Shown here: positions 1 through 8,592 of the stretch, one piece after another
Position numbering within the stretch: the stretch's first letter is position 1
Layout of the letters: each line of letters starts with the position of its first letter
Assembly (NCBI RefSeq): GCF_000428825.1
Contig: NZ_AUAR01000013.1
Location: 1 to 64,000, forward strand
Direction: 5' to 3'
Source of the DNA: Desulfomicrobium escambiense DSM 10707
Lineage (GTDB): Bacteria > Desulfobacterota > Desulfovibrionia > Desulfovibrionales > Desulfomicrobiaceae
Length of the DNA stretch: 64,000 nucleotides
Program-made: the position numbers and the translations under genes
Notes under the pieces: generated by a model
The model's database searches: none
Seen by the model: the letters and a program-made list of their open reading frames with translations, nothing else
Told to the model about the DNA's origin: nothing

Positions 1-2
1 TC

Positions 3-59
3 ATTGCCCACAAGGCCCTCAAGGACCGTTTGGTCGTACACGGAATGCGTGATCTATGA
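3..59 (+). pseudogene. 3' remnant of a lipase-effector-like gene
   Basis: The first 59 bases carry an open frame that reads IAHKALK and eleven further residues before a TGA at 57-59. The first 23 bases are nearly identical to bases 1375-1397 inside the complete lipase gene downstream, where the same IAHKALK peptide occurs. This is therefore either the end of a second copy of that gene entering from the left or a truncated relic. Only the shared N-terminal domain junction is visible; the rest lies outside the window. It may be an intact protein with a different C-terminus rather than a relic. Confidence 0.5.
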
Positions 60-105
60 TTCCGCCTATTCCTGCATTTCAAGTCTGAACGAACGGAGGC
101 GCATT

Positions 106-1041
106 ATGACCAAGTTCAAATGGGTATTGCTGGCCGCGTTTCTCGTCTTCCTTGCCTTCGTGTTCGACACGCAGCTCATTGTCCTGCGCGACGAGGGGAT
201 GTTCAACCTGCGCTATGAGGTGCCCAAGGAAATGGAAGGCAAGATGTTCACGTCCGCATACTGGACCAGCGACTCCTTCATGTGTCGGCAGCTCAGTTTC
301 GGGTCAGGAAAATTCGGGCCCCATAGATATGGGGCATCCGCTCGTAATGTGGAAGAAAAGCCGGGAATATGGGTTTCTCACATTCCCACCAGGATATGGC
401 ACCCGTTCTGTCAGTGGGAACTCGACCTCATGACCATTGGCGTACACTCCAATGCAGAGAAAACTAGCTATCATCAATTGGCTTATGCCTTCCTTTACGA
501 ACCCAGAGACCCGAAGCCTGACGATGAAGTCAAGCAAGGAGATCCACGGACTCGAAACAACGAGTCGATTCTGGTTTGCGACGTATCGGAACATAACATA
601 ATAAGAATATACGATAATGGTAATTATACCAATAAATTTTATTCATACAATTGCAAAAATCCAACTGCACGTGGAGCGAATAAATCTTCAGGAACACCAT
701 ATGTTGGATTTACACACAAGGATTCAGGAAAAATTAAAATAAATTATTCTAATAATAAACTACAATATTTTAGAAAAAATTACTTTGACGAAAAAGTGAA
801 CAAAAAAAAATCATATGAAAAAGAAATTAAATATTTAAATAGCATAATTGATAGCATGCACACAACAATAGGCTTCGAAAAATATTGGTCAGTAAACACT
901 GAGAGTGGACAATACAAAATTCGAATAGGCATCCCAGGAAATAAACCTGAATCTGAAATTTCAATCCAACTGACTCAAGAACAGCTTGCGCTCCTGGCAT
1001 CGGAAGATGTGTGGGAGTTGCCGGATTTCATTCATCAGTGA
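106..1041 (+). CDS. membrane-anchored hypothetical protein, possible immunity protein for the adjacent lipase
   Basis: 311 residues. I do not recognise a family. The ATG at 106 follows a GGAGG at 95-99. Residues about 5-22 form one hydrophobic segment (signal anchor or uncleaved signal peptide) after a short positive N-terminus; the rest is hydrophilic and probably periplasmic. The gene sits between a lipase-gene remnant and a complete lipase gene, with only 20 bases to the latter, which fits a toxin/immunity arrangement; this is inference. Composition changes sharply inside the gene: bases about 106-590 match the GC-rich neighbourhood, while about 590-960 are strongly AT-rich and encode many Lys, Asn and Tyr residues. 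This suggests a mosaic gene whose 3' half was acquired from elsewhere. Confidence 0.6.
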   Translation: MTKFKWVLLAAFLVFLAFVFDTQLIVLRDEGMFNLRYEVPKEMEGKMFTSAYWTSDSFMCRQLSFGSGKFGPHRYGASARNVEEKPGIWVSHIPTRIWHPFCQWELDLMTIGVHSNAEKTSYHQLAYAFLYEPRDPKPDDEVKQGDPRTRNNESILVCDVSEHNIIRIYDNGNYTNKFYSYNCKNPTARGANKSSGTPYVGFTHKDSGKIKINYSNNKLQYFRKNYFDEKVNKKKSYEKEIKYLNSIIDSMHTTIGFEKYWSVNTESGQYKIRIGIPGNKPESEISIQLTQEQLALLASEDVWELPDFIHQ

Positions 1042-1061
1042 CAGAAGAAGGAGAACGCATC

Positions 1062-3206
1062 ATGCAGTTGAGCCCCATTCAATGCTTTCAAAAACGCTGT
1101 CTGCGTCTCAAGATCGTCGATTTTGAAAACACGCCCATCACCGGCCTTGTTCATCCCGACAGCGGCGAAGAAGTCGGGAATCTGCTGATCAAGGCTTACG
1201 ACGCGGGAGGCATGCTGTTGAGTGAGCACGTGTACGCCAAAGGCAAACCGATACTCGACCTGTGCCATGTGGGCCGCGGCTGGATGTACCTGGAATTCAA
1301 TCCCCTGCCTCGTACCAAGCCGCAAGGCTACCCGGACGACGAGGAATGGGATCAATTGACCCTGGCGGCGGACATCATCGCCCACAAGGCCCTCAAATCG
1401 TCTTCCCGTAATGGAGTGCGACCGAACCGTCAGGTTCTGAGCGAAGAGCACCGCATCGGATGGTCGTATCATCGCGTGGCTCACGGAACCCTTAACCTGC
1501 CGCGACGACTGGAACACATCGACGACAGGTTGGAGGAGACCCGGCCCAAGCAGCGTTGCGCCCTGCGCTTCATGATGACCGAAAACGAACGCCGCTGTCC
1601 GTCATGCCACAACCTGCAAACCGGGTACCTGCTGGAACTCGCGCCCCTCTTCTGCTGGATTCCCGCACTGGTCACGTCCAAACTCGGCGCCCCGGACGAC
1701 TGGGACAGCATCACCGCGAACAATCTGGCAGTCTTTTCCACCCTGGCCTATGCGGATCCAGACACCAGAAACAAAGGCACCCGGCCCGAAGACAACACGA
1801 AAGCACCATACGACAAGACAATCCTCCATACTCTCGACAATCTCCGCACTCAGCGTGCCAGGCCATACCAAGTCGGCGGCGAGTGGGTGGATATGGTTCT
1901 CCACGAGATGCCCTATGACTGGAATTACCACGACATGAGATTTTTTCGCATTGCGAACAAATCGAAAAATCCCACGGATACCCAGGCCTTCATGGCCACC
2001 AACAGGAACACCATCATCATTTCCGTTCGAGGAACAGAAGGCCCGTTCAGTCAAGACCTCATCCAAGATGTTAAGATCTCAATGAAATCTTGCCCGGAAC
2101 CACTCGCGCAGATTGGCTCTGCGCATACGGGTTTTTTGCAAGCCTTCGAGTATTTATGGGAATTTGTACATAGTTATTGCGAAAATCACAGCAAAGCGCC
2201 TGATGGCACGCTCAAACGCATCTTTGTGACCGGCCACAGCCTGGGAGGGGCGGTGGCTTCGCTCCTGGCATGCGCGATCTCCTCGGATTTTTCCAACCCC
2301 GTCACCCTCTACACCTACGCCGCCCCCCGAATCGGCGACACCGTGTTTGCCCGCTACTGGAATTTTCAGGTGCCGCACATGCGCCATGTCTATCGCAACG
2401 ACATCATTCCCGCCGCTCCGCCGGCATTTCTGGGTTACCGGCACTTCGGGCACCTGCGGCAAATGAGCCTCGTGAAAGCCAAAGGGACTGTTCTGCCCTG
2501 GATCGGGGACTATGGGCTGCACCAGATGGAGAGTGCCATCACTCGGCAGCGTCGCTACACGGGAGACAACGCCCCCTGGGGGCCTGCGGAGATGACCGGA
2601 TACGAGCAGACGGAAAAGGGATTTTTCGAATTTTTCGAGAGAAAACTTCGGGGAGGCTTCAGACACGTCAACAGCGCCGTCGATCTGGCCGGGGTCATGT
2701 TTCATTTCATGGCCAGCAATTACATCACGTTTCTGCAGAATGAACTGCGGCAGCGTTACGAATACGCCAGCAGGGGAGGGGCCATGCTCTCGCGGCACAT
2801 CACCCCTCGCCACTTGGACCCGGATGACGACTACGATCAGGAACTGCTCGCCTACATGCAGCCCGTCTCACTGGCCGAACTGCTGGACAGGCATGTCTCG
2901 GAGCTTGTCTCGCGGTCTGCGGTGGAGGAGGAAGTCAAGCGATTCTGCCGCGACACGGGACGCCTCGCCGACATGGCCCGCCAGGAGTATCTCCAGACCC
3001 GGCAGGAAAAAGCCACTCGTGCGTCATGTCATCTAGGCCCTGAACTCGACCTGCTGTCACCATCGCAAACGCGGGAAGGAAGCCCCTTGGCCGCTCATCA
3101 GTCCTCGTACGAGACGGAAAGAATGGCTACAATGAAAAAGGCCGGGGAAACCCTGCGGCAGTACATCCTCGTGCCGCCAAAAATTGAAGGCCGGCCGCTC
3201 ATGTAA
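1062..3206 (+). CDS. class-3 (fungal-type) lipase domain protein, putative secreted lipase effector
   Basis: 714 residues from the ATG at 1062, behind AAGGAG at 1048-1053. Residues 391-396 are the nucleophile elbow GHSLGG with Ser393. TYAAPRIGD follows, then RNDIIP (candidate catalytic Asp447) and GLHQ (candidate His487), a Lipase_3-like triad arrangement. The first ~110 residues form a separate N-terminal domain whose end is duplicated at the left edge of the window. No signal peptide is present, so export would need a dedicated system. Lipase_3 domains occur in type VI secretion phospholipase effectors; the swapped-partner context here favours that role, but no secretion-system gene lies in the window. 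It could also be an ordinary intracellular lipase. Confidence 0.8.
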   Translation: MQLSPIQCFQKRCLRLKIVDFENTPITGLVHPDSGEEVGNLLIKAYDAGGMLLSEHVYAKGKPILDLCHVGRGWMYLEFNPLPRTKPQGYPDDEEWDQLTLAADIIAHKALKSSSRNGVRPNRQVLSEEHRIGWSYHRVAHGTLNLPRRLEHIDDRLEETRPKQRCALRFMMTENERRCPSCHNLQTGYLLELAPLFCWIPALVTSKLGAPDDWDSITANNLAVFSTLAYADPDTRNKGTRPEDNTKAPYDKTILHTLDNLRTQRARPYQVGGEWVDMVLHEMPYDWNYHDMRFFRIANKSKNPTDTQAFMATNRNTIIISVRGTEGPFSQDLIQDVKISMKSCPEPLAQIGSAHTGFLQAFEYLWEFVHSYCENHSKAPDGTLKRIFVTGHSLGGAVASLLACAISSDFSNPVTLYTYAAPRIGDTVFARYWNFQVPHMRHVYRNDIIPAAPPAFLGYRHFGHLRQMSLVKAKGTVLPWIGDYGLHQMESAITRQRRYTGDNAPWGPAEMTGYEQTEKGFFEFFERKLRGGFRHVNSAVDLAGVMFHFMASNYITFLQNELRQRYEYASRGGAMLSRHITPRHLDPDDDYDQELLAYMQPVSLAELLDRHVSELVSRSAVEEEVKRFCRDTGRLADMARQEYLQTRQEKATRASCHLGPELDLLSPSQTREGSPLAAHQSSYETERMATMKKAGETLRQYILVPPKIEGRPLM

Positions 3207-3494
3207 ATGCACGCATGAAATCACGCTGAGCACGAATTGTGGCGAAAACGGACCATTCAGACTCCGGGACGCACAAATTTCAAAACAAAGAGCGTTTGGA
3301 TGATCCCGTTTCGTCCGAAAACGTCGCGGACCGCACGGCACCGTGTGTTCGGCGGATTCCCGTGACGTGAACGGAGCGGAAACTTCTGTCGTTCTCCACG
3401 TGCCGAGACGCGATGAATCGCGTTTGGAGAGCCTTTGCCTTAGGACTTCCGCTTCCCGCGCTCCGGCCCGAATTGTCTGCGCGGCATGCGTGGC

Positions 3495-4406
3495 CTATCC
3501 CTTCTGCGTCAGCAGCACCGAAGCAAGCACCACCCCGGCCGCGGCCAGTTGGATCAAGCTCATAGTTTCTCCCAGGAAAAGGAAGCCGCAGGTCACGGCC
3601 ACCACGGGTATGAGGTTGATATGGGCCGAGGCCGTGCCGGCCGGCATGCGGGTGATGGCCCAGTTGTAGAGGGAGAAGGCGCCGAGGGTCACGCCTGCAC
3701 CGAGGAAGAGCAGGATGAGGATGAGCCGGGTGTCGAAGGTTCCGGCCGGAACGTCGAGCAGGCGCAGGGCCCCGGGGGAGAAGAAGAGGCAGCCGGTGAC
3801 CACCTGCATGACGGTCAGGGTCCAGGCGCCGTAGCGACGGCCCAGGAAGCGGATGAGGATCATGTTCGCCGCGGCGCAGACCATGGCCCCCAGCTCCAGA
3901 CCGTTGCCCAGAAGCGGCGAGGGCGCCGTTTCCGTCGCCTCGCCCGAGAGGCTCAGCACAGCCACGCCCGCCAAGGACAGGAGCAGGGCGAACACCGTGC
4001 GTCCGTTCAGGGGCTCGCGCAGGGTCATCCATGCTCCCACGCCGACCAGCAGCGGCACAGAAGCCGAGATGACGCCGGCCTGGGCCGAGGTGGTCAGCCC
4101 CAGGGCGGCAGATTCGAACCAAAAGTACAGGCACGGCTGCAGAATGACGGCCGGTATCAGCAGTTTCCAGTCGCCGCGCCGGTACATGGACAGGTCGATG
4201 CTGCGGTACATGGGCAGGATGCAGGCCAGGGCCACGATCATGCGCAGCCACATGACGCTCCATGGGTGCAGGTCTGCCAGGGCGGCGCGCATGGCCGAGA
4301 AGGATGCGCCCCAGAGCAGGACGGCGCCCAGCACGGCCAGGCGCGGGGCCAGACCGATGGAAAGGGTTTCGATGACGTCAGGTGCGGCGACGGATTCGGA
4401 TTTCAT
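3495..4406 (-). CDS. EamA/DMT-family transporter
   Basis: 303 residues made almost entirely of hydrophobic segments, about ten, in two repeated halves, as in EamA drug/metabolite exporters. Typical features are LLWGASFSAMRAAL near the N-terminus and GAFSLYNWAITRMPAG with the following VAVTCGFLFLGE in the second repeat. It is an inner-membrane transporter; substrate cannot be read from sequence, with small metabolites or amino acids typical of the family. It lies 15 bases after an AraC-type regulator on the same strand, so that regulator probably controls it. Confidence 0.85.
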   Translation of the reverse strand: MKSESVAAPDVIETLSIGLAPRLAVLGAVLLWGASFSAMRAALADLHPWSVMWLRMIVALACILPMYRSIDLSMYRRGDWKLLIPAVILQPCLYFWFESAALGLTTSAQAGVISASVPLLVGVGAWMTLREPLNGRTVFALLLSLAGVAVLSLSGEATETAPSPLLGNGLELGAMVCAAANMILIRFLGRRYGAWTLTVMQVVTGCLFFSPGALRLLDVPAGTFDTRLILILLFLGAGVTLGAFSLYNWAITRMPAGTASAHINLIPVVAVTCGFLFLGETMSLIQLAAAGVVLASVLLTQKG

Positions 4407-4421
4407 GGCATGTCTCCCGTA

Positions 4422-5255
4422 TCAGAGTGAAGTCGAGGGGGTATGGGCGATGCGTGCGGCGTAGTGCCCAGGCGTGACCCCGGTGTAGAACTTGAACGTG
4501 TTGGTGAGGTGGGGTTGGTCCGCAAAACCCGCCAGCTGCGCCACCTCGGACAGCGGCGTGCCGCGTCGGACCAGGCTTCTGGCCAGTTCAACCCGGCGCT
4601 GGGTGCGGAAGACGTGGGGCGGCACGCCCGTCTGGCGCTTGAAGGCGCGCAGGAAATGGTACTGGCTGACCCCCAGGGCGGACGCCATGTCCCGGATGGT
4701 GACCTTGCGGTCCAGGTCCGCGGCCAGCAGTTCCCTGGCCCGGCGGACAAAGGTCCGATCATGGACATCGCTATCCCTCGGCACCCCGCCGTGGGCCCGC
4801 AGCACGTTCCCGAGGGTCCGCACCAGGGCCGACTCGGTCTGCAGATCGTCCTCGCTGCCGAGGCTCGTCACGAGCTGTTGCAGGGATTCGCACACGTCCG
4901 GCCGGTCGCTGATCAGGGCCGTGAACTCCGGAGCCGCCTGGGACCTTCGGCTTACATCCTCGGCCAGGCTCCGGACCAGATCGAGGCCCAGATAGAACAT
5001 GGTGTAGGAAAACACGCCGTCACGGGCCGGACCGCCGGCATGGACCTGGCCGGGGTTGATCAGGCAGGCCTGGCCCTGCCGCACGGTGGCGTCGTCCCTG
5101 CCCGGACCCAGGCATTGGCACGCCCCGCGGTGCATCAGTCCCACGGAGTAGAGGTCGTCGTGAAAATGCCGCGGGAAGACGTGCGTGCTGAACGACGCCC
5201 GGCAGATCTCGATGCCGGGCATGCTGGCGATGAATTCGAAAGAGGGGGCGTCCAT
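4422..5255 (-). CDS. AraC-family transcriptional regulator
   Basis: 277 residues from the first in-frame ATG at 5255; an upstream TTG at 5267 would add four residues. The N-terminal half is a cupin-like sensing domain containing FPRHFHDDLYSVGLMHRG and NPGQVHAGG. The C-terminal ~100 residues are the double helix-turn-helix of AraC proteins (VTIRDMASALGVSQYHFLRAFKR, then PLSEVAQLAGFADQPHLTNTFK). It is probably co-transcribed with the EamA exporter downstream and may respond to that exporter's substrate. A 7-bp inverted repeat at 5320-5345 upstream is a candidate operator. Confidence 0.88.
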   Translation of the reverse strand: MDAPSFEFIASMPGIEICRASFSTHVFPRHFHDDLYSVGLMHRGACQCLGPGRDDATVRQGQACLINPGQVHAGGPARDGVFSYTMFYLGLDLVRSLAEDVSRRSQAAPEFTALISDRPDVCESLQQLVTSLGSEDDLQTESALVRTLGNVLRAHGGVPRDSDVHDRTFVRRARELLAADLDRKVTIRDMASALGVSQYHFLRAFKRQTGVPPHVFRTQRRVELARSLVRRGTPLSEVAQLAGFADQPHLTNTFKFYTGVTPGHYAARIAHTPSTSL

Positions 5256-5319
5256 GGCCGGGATCAATAGACCATGGAGGGGCGGGCCGTCTTGGAAAAA
5301 ATTGCGTTGCGGTGCCGCA

Positions 5320-5345
5320 GACTCAAAGTCGGGACAAATTGAGTC
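5320..5345. promoter_or_regulatory. inverted repeat upstream of the AraC-type gene
   Basis: GACTCAA and TTGAGTC form perfect 7-base arms separated by 12 bases, 65-90 bases upstream of the AraC-type start. This is a candidate autoregulatory site; binding is inferred only from position and symmetry. Confidence 0.35.
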
Positions 5346-5547
5346 GAAACGCGTGCAGAAAGTCGCCGGGGCAAAGTACGGGCAGATCTCCGCATACCTT
5401 TGCCGGGAAGTGGGCCAATTTTTCGGTTATGAGGCCGCCCAAACACGGCGGAATCAATAAGGACACAACCAACATTTTCGACATGAAGTCTGCGTATCCT
5501 CCGGGAAGATTGGCGGGCATGGCTCGCGAAGTTCCGGTTAATGACTT

Positions 5548-5592
5548 GACTAGGTTTAGTCGATTTAATATTTGAGCAATCTTTCAAATGTT
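5548..5592. promoter_or_regulatory. candidate ArsR/SmtB-type operator
   Basis: Two dyads lie just before the metal regulator. GACTA-N4-TAGTC spans 5548-5561. AATATTTGA and TTCAAATGTT form a longer imperfect palindrome at 5567-5592. The second resembles the TGA/TCA-centred dyads bound by SmtB/CadC-type repressors and lies 25-50 bases upstream of the ATG at 5617, where a bound repressor would block transcription of the regulator-permease pair. Confidence 0.55.
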
Positions 5593-5616
5593 GAATGTCA
5601 TTTCTGTGAGGCAAGC

Positions 5617-5976
5617 ATGGATGAGATCTGTGAAGTCCGTTGCATCCACCCGGCCAATGTTGCCCGGGCCAATCTGGGGCGGACGGAGGCGCGGGAGCTG
5701 GAGGAGGCTGCGGCGCTGCTGGGGGCCATGGCCGACCCGACCAGGGTCAAGATCCTAGACGCCCTGCGCATGGGGGAGCTGTGCGTGTGCGACCTGGCGG
5801 CCGTGCTGCAGATGACCGTCTCCGCCGTCTCGCATCAGCTTCGGCTGCTGAAGGCCGCACGACTGGTGCGGGGCAGGAAGGACGGCAAGGTGGTCTTCTA
5901 CACGCTGGACGACGAGCACGTGGAGAGGATTCTCGACACGGCCCTGGAACATTGCCGGGAAAGGGGGGCACAATGA
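5617..5976 (+). CDS. ArsR/SmtB-family metal sensor, CadC-like
   Basis: 119 residues from the ATG at 5617 with GTGAGG at 5606-5611; a TTG at 5572 in the same frame is less likely because it overlaps the operator dyad. Cys5, Cys9 and the ELCVCDL motif (Cys56 and Cys58) reproduce the alpha3N metal site known in CadC, which binds Cd, Pb or Zn. The C-terminal helix DDEHVERILDTALEHCRE also has the spacing of the alpha5 zinc site. The winged-helix DNA-binding part is SAVSHQLRLLKAARLV. The stop overlaps the start of the efflux permease (ATGA), so the pair forms a metal-inducible operon. Predicted action: repress until metal binds. Confidence 0.9.
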   Translation: MDEICEVRCIHPANVARANLGRTEARELEEAAALLGAMADPTRVKILDALRMGELCVCDLAAVLQMTVSAVSHQLRLLKAARLVRGRKDGKVVFYTLDDEHVERILDTALEHCRERGAQ

Positions 5977-7136
5977 GCGGGTTTCTCAAGGTCTGCTGGG
6001 ACATCCTCGTCGACTCGTCGGTCTGGATGCTTTTCGGCTTTTTCATGGCCGGACTGCTGCGGGCATTCGTGCCGGCGGACATCGTGGCCCGACACCTCGG
6101 CCGCGGCCGCTCCGGCAACGTTTTCAAGGCGGCTCTCTTCGGCGTGCCCCTGCCGCTGTGCAGCTGCGGCGTCATTCCGGCCGCGGCCGGCCTGCGACGG
6201 ATGGGCGCCAGCAAGGGCGCGACAGCCTCCTTCCTCATCTCCACGCCCGAGACCGGCGTCGACTCCATGTCCGTGAGCTGGGCGCTGCTGGACCCGCTCA
6301 TGACCGTCCTACGGCCCCTTTCGGCCTTCGTCACGGCCATGGCCGCAGGCCTTTTCATCGACGCCGCGGACAAGGGGGACGAACCGGGCAAAGCCCCGGC
6401 CGAGAGCGATCTGCCCCAGGCTCCGGCCTGTTCCTCCGGGTGCTGCTCCTGCTCGGGCGCGACGAAGCCCACGCCGGCGGGGATTGTCGTGCCCTCGGGG
6501 GCTCCGGGGCCCGAACCGGGCGATCCTTTTGCCGCGCCCGGAAACGGGGGGGCGAAGCATGTCGCGACCGTGTCCAGTTGGAGGCGTTTCCTGGATGGAC
6601 AACGCTTCGCCTTTGACGACCTCATGGGCGACATCGCCCCGTGGTTCGGCCTGGGCATCGTCCTGGCAGGGCTCATCACCCTCTACCTGCCCGAGAACCT
6701 GGGAGCCATGCTGCCTGGGGGCGGGGCCATGCTGGCCATGCTCCTCATTTCCATGCCGATGTACGTCTGCGCAACTGCCAGCACCCCCATCGCCGCGGCC
6801 CTGGCCCTCAAGGGCTTCTCACCCGGGGCGCTTCTCGTCTTCCTCCTGGCCGGGCCTGCCACCAACGCGGCCACGGTCCTCATGGTCGGCAAGCTTCTGG
6901 GGCGCAGGTCCGCTGTCATCTACGTCACGACCATCGCCGTCGTGACCATGGCCTGCGCCGTGGCCGCCGACGCCGTGTACGCGGCGCTGGGTTTTCACAT
7001 CCACTCCTGGCTCGGGGGATCCGGAGCGGAGGAGGGCGGTCCCCTCTCCGTTGCCGCCGCCCTGCTCATGCTTGCGATCCTCGTCCGTGCGGTGGCGCGT
7101 TTGGCGGTCAGGCGGTTCGGGCCGCGTACGAACTGA
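5973..7136 (+). CDS. SO_0444-family Cu/Zn efflux permease
   Basis: 387 residues and two blocks of membrane segments (PF03773-type permease). The first block contains PLPLCSCGVIPAAAGLRRMG and STPETGVDSM. A cytoplasmic Cys-rich loop with CSSGCCSCSG follows near residue 150, then the second block with YVCATASTPIAAAL and AGPATNAATVLMVGK. Paired Cys motifs in the helix and the Cys cluster in the loop fit heavy-metal binding and match the SO_0444 group of copper/zinc exporters. The start overlaps the sensor gene's stop by four bases, so translation is probably coupled. The exact metal is unknown; Zn, Cd, Cu and Pb are all possible. Confidence 0.85.
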   Translation: MSGFLKVCWDILVDSSVWMLFGFFMAGLLRAFVPADIVARHLGRGRSGNVFKAALFGVPLPLCSCGVIPAAAGLRRMGASKGATASFLISTPETGVDSMSVSWALLDPLMTVLRPLSAFVTAMAAGLFIDAADKGDEPGKAPAESDLPQAPACSSGCCSCSGATKPTPAGIVVPSGAPGPEPGDPFAAPGNGGAKHVATVSSWRRFLDGQRFAFDDLMGDIAPWFGLGIVLAGLITLYLPENLGAMLPGGGAMLAMLLISMPMYVCATASTPIAAALALKGFSPGALLVFLLAGPATNAATVLMVGKLLGRRSAVIYVTTIAVVTMACAVAADAVYAALGFHIHSWLGGSGAEEGGPLSVAAALLMLAILVRAVARLAVRRFGPRTN

Positions 7137-7242
7137 GTACCCCGGCACCAACGTTCCCGACCAACCTCCCGCACACGCGGGCGACCATCGATCCGGATGT
7201 GGCCATTCGGGTCAGTCGATGCCGAATTTGCACCACATCATG

Positions 7243-7284
7243 AAAAAATCCCCCGGCCGCATCGCGCAACCGGGGGATTTTTTT
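7243..7284. terminator. bidirectional intrinsic terminator
   Basis: A-rich and T-rich tracts flank AATCCCCCGG and CCGGGGGATT arms. It lies between the convergent permease and lysA genes and can serve both strands. Confidence 0.85.
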
Positions 7285-7303
7285 GATATGCGTGAAGCTT
7301 CGG

Positions 7304-8575
7304 CTATTTCTGCAGCTCGTCGATGAGCGACAGCCCTTCCTCTTCCAGCTCCACCAGATCGTTGTAGACCTCGCGCTTGCGGATGAGCACGTGCTTGTCG
7401 CCCTCGACCATGATCTCCGCGGCCCTGGGGCGGGAGTTGTACTGCGAGGACATGACGAAGCCGTAGGCTCCGGCCGAGAAGGCGGCCAGCAGGTCGCCCT
7501 GGGCTACCTTGGGGAAGGTGCGGTTCTTGGCCAGGAAGTCGCCCGATTCGCAGATGGGCCCGACCACGTCGGCCGTCATCTGCTCGCCGTTGCCTTCCTT
7601 GACGGGCGCGATGCGGTGGTAGGAGCCGTAGAGCGACGGGCGCACCAGATCGTTCATGGCCGCGTCCACGATGACGAAGGTCTTGTCCTCGTTGGTCTTG
7701 GTGTACTGGACTTCGGCCACCAGGATGCCCGTGTTGCCGGCGATGACGCGGCCGGGTTCGAGGATGAGAGTCACGTCCATGCCCTTCAGGGACTCGACCA
7801 GGGCCCGGCCCAGATCCTCGGGGTGGGGCGGCTCCTCCTCGTTGTAGGTGATGCCGAGGCCTCCGCCCAGGTCCAGATACTTGATCTTGATGCCCATCTC
7901 CAGCAACTGCCCGTGGAAGGCCTTGAGACGGTCCAGGGCTTCCAGGAAGGGGGAGAGTTTGGTCAGCTGGGAGCCGATGTGGCAGTCCATGCCGATGGGG
8001 TCGACGTTGGGCAGGCTCTTGGCCAGGGCGTAGGTCTCCAGGGCGTCGGGCCGGGACAGGCCGAACTTGTTTTCCTTGAGGCCCGTGGAGATGTAGGGGT
8101 GGGTCTTGGGGTCCACGTCGGGGTTGATGCGCAAGCTGATGCGCGCAACCTTGTCCAGATCGGCGGCGATGGCGTTGATGCGCTCCAGTTCCTGCCGCGA
8201 CTCGACGTTGAACATGAGGATGTCGGCCAGCAGCGCCTCCTGGATCTCCACGGCCTTCTTGCCCACGCCCGAATAGACGATCTTGTTGCGGGGCACCCCG
8301 GCGCGCAGGGCGCGGAAAAGCTCGCCGCCGGACACGATGTCCGTGCCCGCGCCTTCCTTGGCCAGGATCTTCAGCAGGCTCAGGTTGGAGTTGGCCTTGA
8401 CCGAATAGCACGTCAGGTGGTGGATGCCCTCGAAGGCCGAGTCAAAGGCCTTGAAATGGCGTTTGAGCGTCGTGGCCGAATAGATGTAGAGGGGCGTGCC
8501 GTATTCCCGCACCAGATCGGCTACGGGGATGTCTTCGGCATGAAGGTGTCCGTCCTTGTATTGAAAGTAGTGCAT
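7304..8575 (-). CDS. lysA: diaminopimelate decarboxylase
   Basis: 423 residues. It converts meso-diaminopimelate to L-lysine, the last step of lysine synthesis, using pyridoxal phosphate. YSVKANSN near residue 60 holds the PLP lysine. HIGSQ, LDLGGGLGI and EPGR form the phosphate-binding parts of the alanine-racemase-type barrel. CESGDFLAKNR near the C-terminus carries the catalytic Cys and substrate residues, and GAYGFVMSSQYNSRPR the C-terminal barrel signature. AGAGG precedes the ATG. It is the last gene of a leftward cluster, 17 bases after a lipoprotein gene. Confidence 0.96.
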   Translation of the reverse strand: MHYFQYKDGHLHAEDIPVADLVREYGTPLYIYSATTLKRHFKAFDSAFEGIHHLTCYSVKANSNLSLLKILAKEGAGTDIVSGGELFRALRAGVPRNKIVYSGVGKKAVEIQEALLADILMFNVESRQELERINAIAADLDKVARISLRINPDVDPKTHPYISTGLKENKFGLSRPDALETYALAKSLPNVDPIGMDCHIGSQLTKLSPFLEALDRLKAFHGQLLEMGIKIKYLDLGGGLGITYNEEEPPHPEDLGRALVESLKGMDVTLILEPGRVIAGNTGILVAEVQYTKTNEDKTFVIVDAAMNDLVRPSLYGSYHRIAPVKEGNGEQMTADVVGPICESGDFLAKNRTFPKVAQGDLLAAFSAGAYGFVMSSQYNSRPRAAEIMVEGDKHVLIRKREVYNDLVELEEEGLSLIDELQK

Positions 8576-8592
8576 GAGGTTTCCTCTCAGGG

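Larger units (their letters stand above)
5268..5616. other. intergenic region between araC-type gene and metal regulator
   Basis: About 350 bases with no convincing gene. It carries divergent control signals: the inverted repeat at 5320-5345 near the AraC gene and two dyads at 5548-5592 near the ArsR gene. No RNA gene or repeat was seen in the middle. Confidence 0.6.

Noticed and set aside
4100-4125. tRNA T-loop-like bases (GATTCGAACC)
   Set aside because: They lie inside the EamA coding sequence and no acceptor or anticodon stems surround them.
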